Shown: positions 59,540 through 64,000 of the stretch, one piece after another
How positions within the stretch are numbered: the stretch's first letter is position 1
Layout: each line of letters starts with the position of its first letter
Assembly (NCBI GenBank): GCA_933228675.1
Contig: OW121742.1
Coordinates: 20,587,142-20,651,141 of the forward strand
DNA length: 64,000 nt
Direction: 5' to 3'
DNA from: Stomorhina lunata
Taxonomy: Eukaryota; Arthropoda; Insecta; Diptera; Rhiniidae
Notes under the pieces: model-generated
Told to the model about the DNA's origin: nothing
The model's database searches: none
What the model saw: the letters and a program-made list of their open reading frames with translations, nothing else
Translations under genes and position numbers: made by a program

Positions 59540-62500
59540 AATATGACTATTTAAAGGAAATTTTTCAAAAATTTACTATTTATAGGGATTTTTTCAAAAA
59601 TTTTCTATCTATAGGAAATTTTTCAAAAATTTACTATTTATAGGAAAATTTTCAAAAATTTACTATTTAAAGGAAATTTTTCAAAAATCTACTATTTATA
59701 GAAATTTTTTCAAAAATTTACTATTTATGGGATAATTTTCGACAATTGACTATTTATAGAAAATTTTTCGAAAATTGACTATTTATAGAAAATTTTTCAA
59801 AAATTTACTATTTATGGGATAATTTTCGACAATTGACTATTTATAGGAAATTTTTCGAAAATTTACTATTTATAGGAAAATGTTCAAAAATTTACTATTT
59901 ATAGGAAATTTTTCAAAAATTTACTATTTATAGGAAATTTTTCAAAAATTTACTATTTATAGGAAATTTTTCAAAAATTTACTATTTATAGGAAATTTTT
60001 CAAAAATTTACTATTTATAGGAAATTTTTTAAAAATTTACTATTTATAGGAAATTTTTCAAAAATTTACTATTTATAGGAAATTTTTCAAAAATTTACTA
60101 TTTATAGGAAATTTTTCAAAAATTTACTATTTATAGGAAATTTTTCAAAAATTTACTATTTATAGGAAATTTTTCAAAAATTTACTATTTATAGGAAATT
60201 TTTCAAAAATTTACTATTTATAGGAAATTTTTCAAAAATTTACTATTTATAGGAAATTTTTCAAAAATTTACTATTTATAGGAAATTTTTTAAAAATTTA
60301 CTATTTATAGAAAATTTTTCAAAAATTTACTATTTATAGGAAATTTTTTAAAAATTTACTATTTATAGAAAATTTTTCAAAAATTTACTATTTATAGGAA
60401 ATTTTTCAAAAATTTACTATTTATAGGAAATTTTTCAAAAATTTACTATTTATAGGAAATTTTTCAAAAATTTACTATTTATAGGAAATTTTTCAAAAAT
60501 TTACTATTTATAGGAAATTTTTCAAAAATTTACTATTTATAGGAAATTTTTCAAAAATTTACTATTTATAGGAAATTTTTCAAAAATTTACTATTTATAG
60601 GAAATTTTTCAAAAATTTACTATTTATAGGAAATTTTTCAAAAATTTACTATTTAAAGGAAATTTTTCAAAAATTAACAACTTACAGGAAATTTTTCAAA
60701 AATTTACTATTTTTATAGGAAAATTTTCAAAAATTTACTATTTTTGTAGGAAATTTTTCAAAAATTTACTATTTTTGTAGGAAATTTTTCAAAAATTTAC
60801 TATTTATAGGAAAATTTTCAAAAATTTACTATTTTTGTAGGAAATTTTTCAAAAATTTACTATCTTTGTAGGAAATTTTTCAAAAATTTACTATTTATAG
60901 GAAATTTTTCAAAAATTTACTATTTATAGGAAAATTTTCAAAAATTTACTATTTAAAGGAAATTTTTCAAAAATCTACTATTTATAGAAATTTTTTCAAA
61001 AATTTACTATTTATGGGATAATTTTCGACAATTGACTATTTATAGGAAATTTTTCGAAAATTTACTATTTATAGGAAAATGTTCAAAAATTTACTATTTA
61101 TAGGAAATTTTTCAAAAATTTACTATTTATAGGAAATTTTTCAAAAATTTACTATTTATAGGAAATTTTTTAAAAATTTACTATTTATAGGAAATTTTTT
61201 AAAAATTTACTATTTATAGGAAATTTTTCAAAAATTTACTATTTATAGGAAATTTTTCAAAAATTTACTATTTATAGGAAATTTTTCAAAAATTTACTAT
61301 TTTTATAGGAAAATTTTCAAAAATTTACTATTTTTGTAGGAAATTTTTCAAAAATTTACTATTTTTGTAGGAAATTTTTCAAAAATTTACTATTTATAGG
61401 AAATTTTTCAAAAATTTACTATTTATAGGAAAATTTTCAAAAATTTACTATTTAAAGGAAATTTTTCAAAAATCTACTATTTATAGAAATTTTTTCAAAA
61501 ATTTACTATTTATGGGATAATTTTCGACAATTGACTATTTATAGGAAATTTTTCGAAAATTTACTATTTATAGGAAAATGTTCAAAAATTTACTATTTAT
61601 AGGAAATTTTTCAAAAATTTACTATTTATAGGAAATTTTTCAAAAATTTACTATTTATAGGAAATTTTTCAAAAATTTACTATTTATAGGAAATTTTTTA
61701 AAAATTTACTATTTATAGGAAATTTTTTAAAAATTTACTATTTATAGGAAATTTTTCAAAAATTTACTATTTATAGGAAATTTTTCAAAAATTTACTATT
61801 TATAGGAAATTTTTCAAAAATTTACTATTTATAGGAAATTTTTCAAAAATTTACTATTTATAGGAAATTTTTCAAAAATTTACTATTTATAGGAAATTTT
61901 TCAAAAATTTACTATTTATAGGAAATTTTTCAAAAATTTACTATTTATAGGAAATTTTTTAAAAATTTACTATTTATAGAAAATTTTTCAAAAATTTACT
62001 ATTTATAGGAAATTTTTTAAAAATTTACTATTTATAGAAAATTTTTCAAAAATTTACTATTTATAGGAAATTTTTCAAAAATTTACTATTTATAGGAAAT
62101 TTTTCAAAAATTTACTATTTATAGGAAATTTTTCAAAAATTTACTATTTATAGGAAATTTTTCAAAAATTTACTATTTATAGGAAATTTTTCAAAAATTT
62201 ACTATTTATAGGAAATTTTTCAAAAATTTACTATTTATAGGAAATTTTTCAAAAATTTACTATTTATAGGAAATTTTTCAAAAATTTACTATTTATAGGA
62301 AATTTTTCAAAAATTTACTATTTATAGGAAATTTTTCAAAAATTTACTATTTATAGGAAATTTTTCAAAAATTTACTATTTATAGGAAATTTTTCAAAAA
62401 TTTACTATTTATAGGAAATTTTTCAAAAATTTACTATTTATAGGAAATTTTTCAAAAATTTACTATTTATAGGAAATTTTTCAAAAATTTACTATTTATA

Positions 62501-63680
62501 GGAAATTTTTCAAAAATTTACTATTTATAGGAAATTTTTCAAAAATTTACTATTTATAGGAAATTTTTCAAAAATTTACTATTTATAGGAAATTTTTCAA
62601 AAATTTACTATTTATAGGAAATTTTTCAAAAATTTACTATTTATAGGAAATTTTTCAAAAATTTACTATTTATAGGAAATTTTTCAAAAATTTACTATTT
62701 ATAGGAAATTTTTCAAAAATTTACTATTTATAGGAAATTTTTCAAAAATTTACTATTTATAGGAAATTTTTCAAAAATTTACTATTTATAGGAAATTTTT
62801 CAAAAATTTACTATTTATAGGAAATTTTTCAAAAATTTACTATTTATAGGAAATTTTTCAAAAATTTACTATTTATAGGAAATTTTTTAAAAATTTACTA
62901 TTTATAGAAAATTTTTCAAAAATTTACTATTTATAGGAAATTTTTTAAAAATTTACTATTTATAGAAAATTTTTCAAAAATTTACTATTTATAGGAAATT
63001 TTTCAAAAATTTACTATTTATAGGAAATTTTTCAAAAATTTACTATTTATAGGAAATTTTTCAAAAATTTACTATTTATAGGAAATTTTTCAAAAATTTA
63101 CTATTTATAGGAAATTTTTCAAAAATTTACTATTTATAGGAAATTTTTCAAAAATTTACTATTTATAGGAAATTTTTCAAAAATTTACTATTTATAGGAA
63201 ATTTTTCAAAAATTTACTATTTATAGGAAATTTTTCAAAAATTTACTATTTATAGGAAATTTTTCAAAAATTTACTATTTATAGGAAATTTTTCAAAAAT
63301 TTACTATTTATAGGAAATTTTTCAAAAATTTACTATTTATAGGAAATTTTTCAAAAATTTACTATTTATAGGAAATTTTTCAAAAATTTACTATTTATAG
63401 GAAATTTTTCAAAAATTTACTATTTAAAGGAAATTTTTCAAAAATTTACTATTTTTATAGGAAAATTTTCAAAAATTTACTATTTTTGTAGGAAATTTTT
63501 CAAAAATTTACTATTTTTGTATAGAATAGTTTTCGAAAATTTACTATTTCAAGGCTATATTTAAAATATTTAATATTTATAGGAATTTTTTCGAAAATTT
63601 GTTATTTATATGAAATTTTTCAAAAAATTTACTATTTATACGAAATATTACGAATATTTACTATTTATAGAAAATTTTCA
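59540..63680. repeat. 29-bp minisatellite array, about 140 monomers, 928-bp higher-order repeat
   Basis: Same monomer and orientation as 54.7-57.4 kb. The variant block TTTATGGGATAATTTTCGAC then GGAAAATGTTC occurs at about 59816, 61015 and 61514. The doublet GGAAATTTTTTAAAAATTTA followed by TAGAAAATTTTTC occurs at 60281, 61950 and 62878; the last interval is 928 bp, exactly 32 monomers. Long stretches (e.g. 62060-62860) are essentially identical monomers. The right edge decays from about 63520. Confidence 0.97.
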
Positions 63681-64000
63681 ATCTTAGGCCTTAATGTAGA
63701 AGTATACACAATCGTAGTCTTTTTTAACTGCGGGATTCGCCTATACCAGAAATATAGAAGTATAAAAGAAGGCGTTCTTTTTGCCTTTTCACTCAGTCTC
63801 GCTTTTTTTTTTCTTGTTTTGACTCTATCTTGGTAGTCATCGATTTACGGCTAATGGTAGGGAACATAATATCGTGGAATACTAAAGTTACAGTGACAAA
63901 GGAAGGTTAAAAAGTTATAAAAAAATAACAAAAATATTTTTTTAAGTTAAAATTATATTTAAATAAATTTTGTGCAATTTCGCCCCACTGTGCCCTTAAC
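63681..64000. other. Non-coding sequence ending in a CACAGTGGGGC-type motif
   Basis: No open frame of note. The window ends with GCCCCACTGTGCCC (reverse complement GGGCACAGTGGGGC), which resembles the terminal motif of the Transib-like family and the end of the 9-11.4 kb array. A full element would lie partly outside the window. Confidence 0.45.
63761..63798 (+). promoter_or_regulatory. Weak core-promoter candidate (TATA box plus initiator)
   Basis: TATAAAAG at 63761-63768 is followed by TCAGTC at 63793-63798, a match to the arthropod initiator; the distance from the first T to the initiator A is 34 bp, slightly longer than the usual 30-32. No clear downstream promoter element is seen. It could belong to a retroelement LTR or be chance in AT-rich DNA. 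Confidence 0.25.

Noticed and set aside
1..63680. 29/31-bp repeats resemble the repeat length of CRISPR arrays
   Set aside because: Monomers are contiguous with no unique spacers, there are no cas genes, and the transposable elements mark the DNA as insect.

Overview
The window is non-coding, extremely AT-rich eukaryotic DNA, most likely from a calyptrate fly (blowfly, house-fly or stable-fly relatives). That placement is inference from DINE-1-like Helitron elements carrying the dipteran hallmark strings, a rosa-type (DD41D) mariner, and the overall repeat style. No host protein-coding gene, tRNA or rRNA could be supported. Almost all open frames are low-complexity translations of tandem repeats or chance frames. 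One assembly gap of exactly 200 N lies at 23328-23527.

Layout. About 40% of the window (summing my coordinates) is a set of related minisatellite arrays with monomers of 29 or 31 bp. They lie at 1-1425, 1722-2226, 4591-7660, 9040-11360, 14276-15785, 18738-21175, 24010-25330, 26275-27310, 28490-30020, 31272-32690, 33375-35695, 54709-57370 and 59540-63680, with a separate CAATTG-based array at 57455-58172. One group shares the palindromic core TTTTCTATAGAAAA; the other shares TATAGGAAATTTTTC. Several arrays show higher-order periodicity (665 bp, 928 bp, about 1.3 kb, 406 bp), and two switch orientation to form large palindromes.

Between the arrays lie transposable-element remains. At 1.4 and 58.2 kb are two inverted copies of a Penelope-like element fragment; the first carries a recognisable minimal hammerhead ribozyme. 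At 3.5-8 kb and 51-52.1 kb are two copies of one element family, one with a 3-kb array and the other with only two to three monomers. Four DINE-1-like elements lie at 12.5, 37.4, 43.5 and 48.3 kb. Two inverted copies of a family with RSS/Transib-like CACAGTG ends lie at 38.3-40.9 and 44.5-47.2 kb, one interrupted by a hAT-like element with a perfect 8-bp target duplication and the other by a foldback MITE. A nearly complete but dead rosa-family mariner is at 41467-42735, a 373-bp foldback MITE at 21710-22082, and an element with 21-bp inverted ends at 52171-53290. Two degraded mariner/Tc1-type transposase fragments are at 37.25 and 49.8 kb.

The genes do not form a functional pathway. The strongest story is structural: short tandem motifs inside or beside transposable elements appear to have expanded into kilobase satellites, some bracketed by direct duplications of the element's own sequence and some folded back on themselves. 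The ribozyme and the nested insertions with intact or inferable target duplications are the best-supported individual items.
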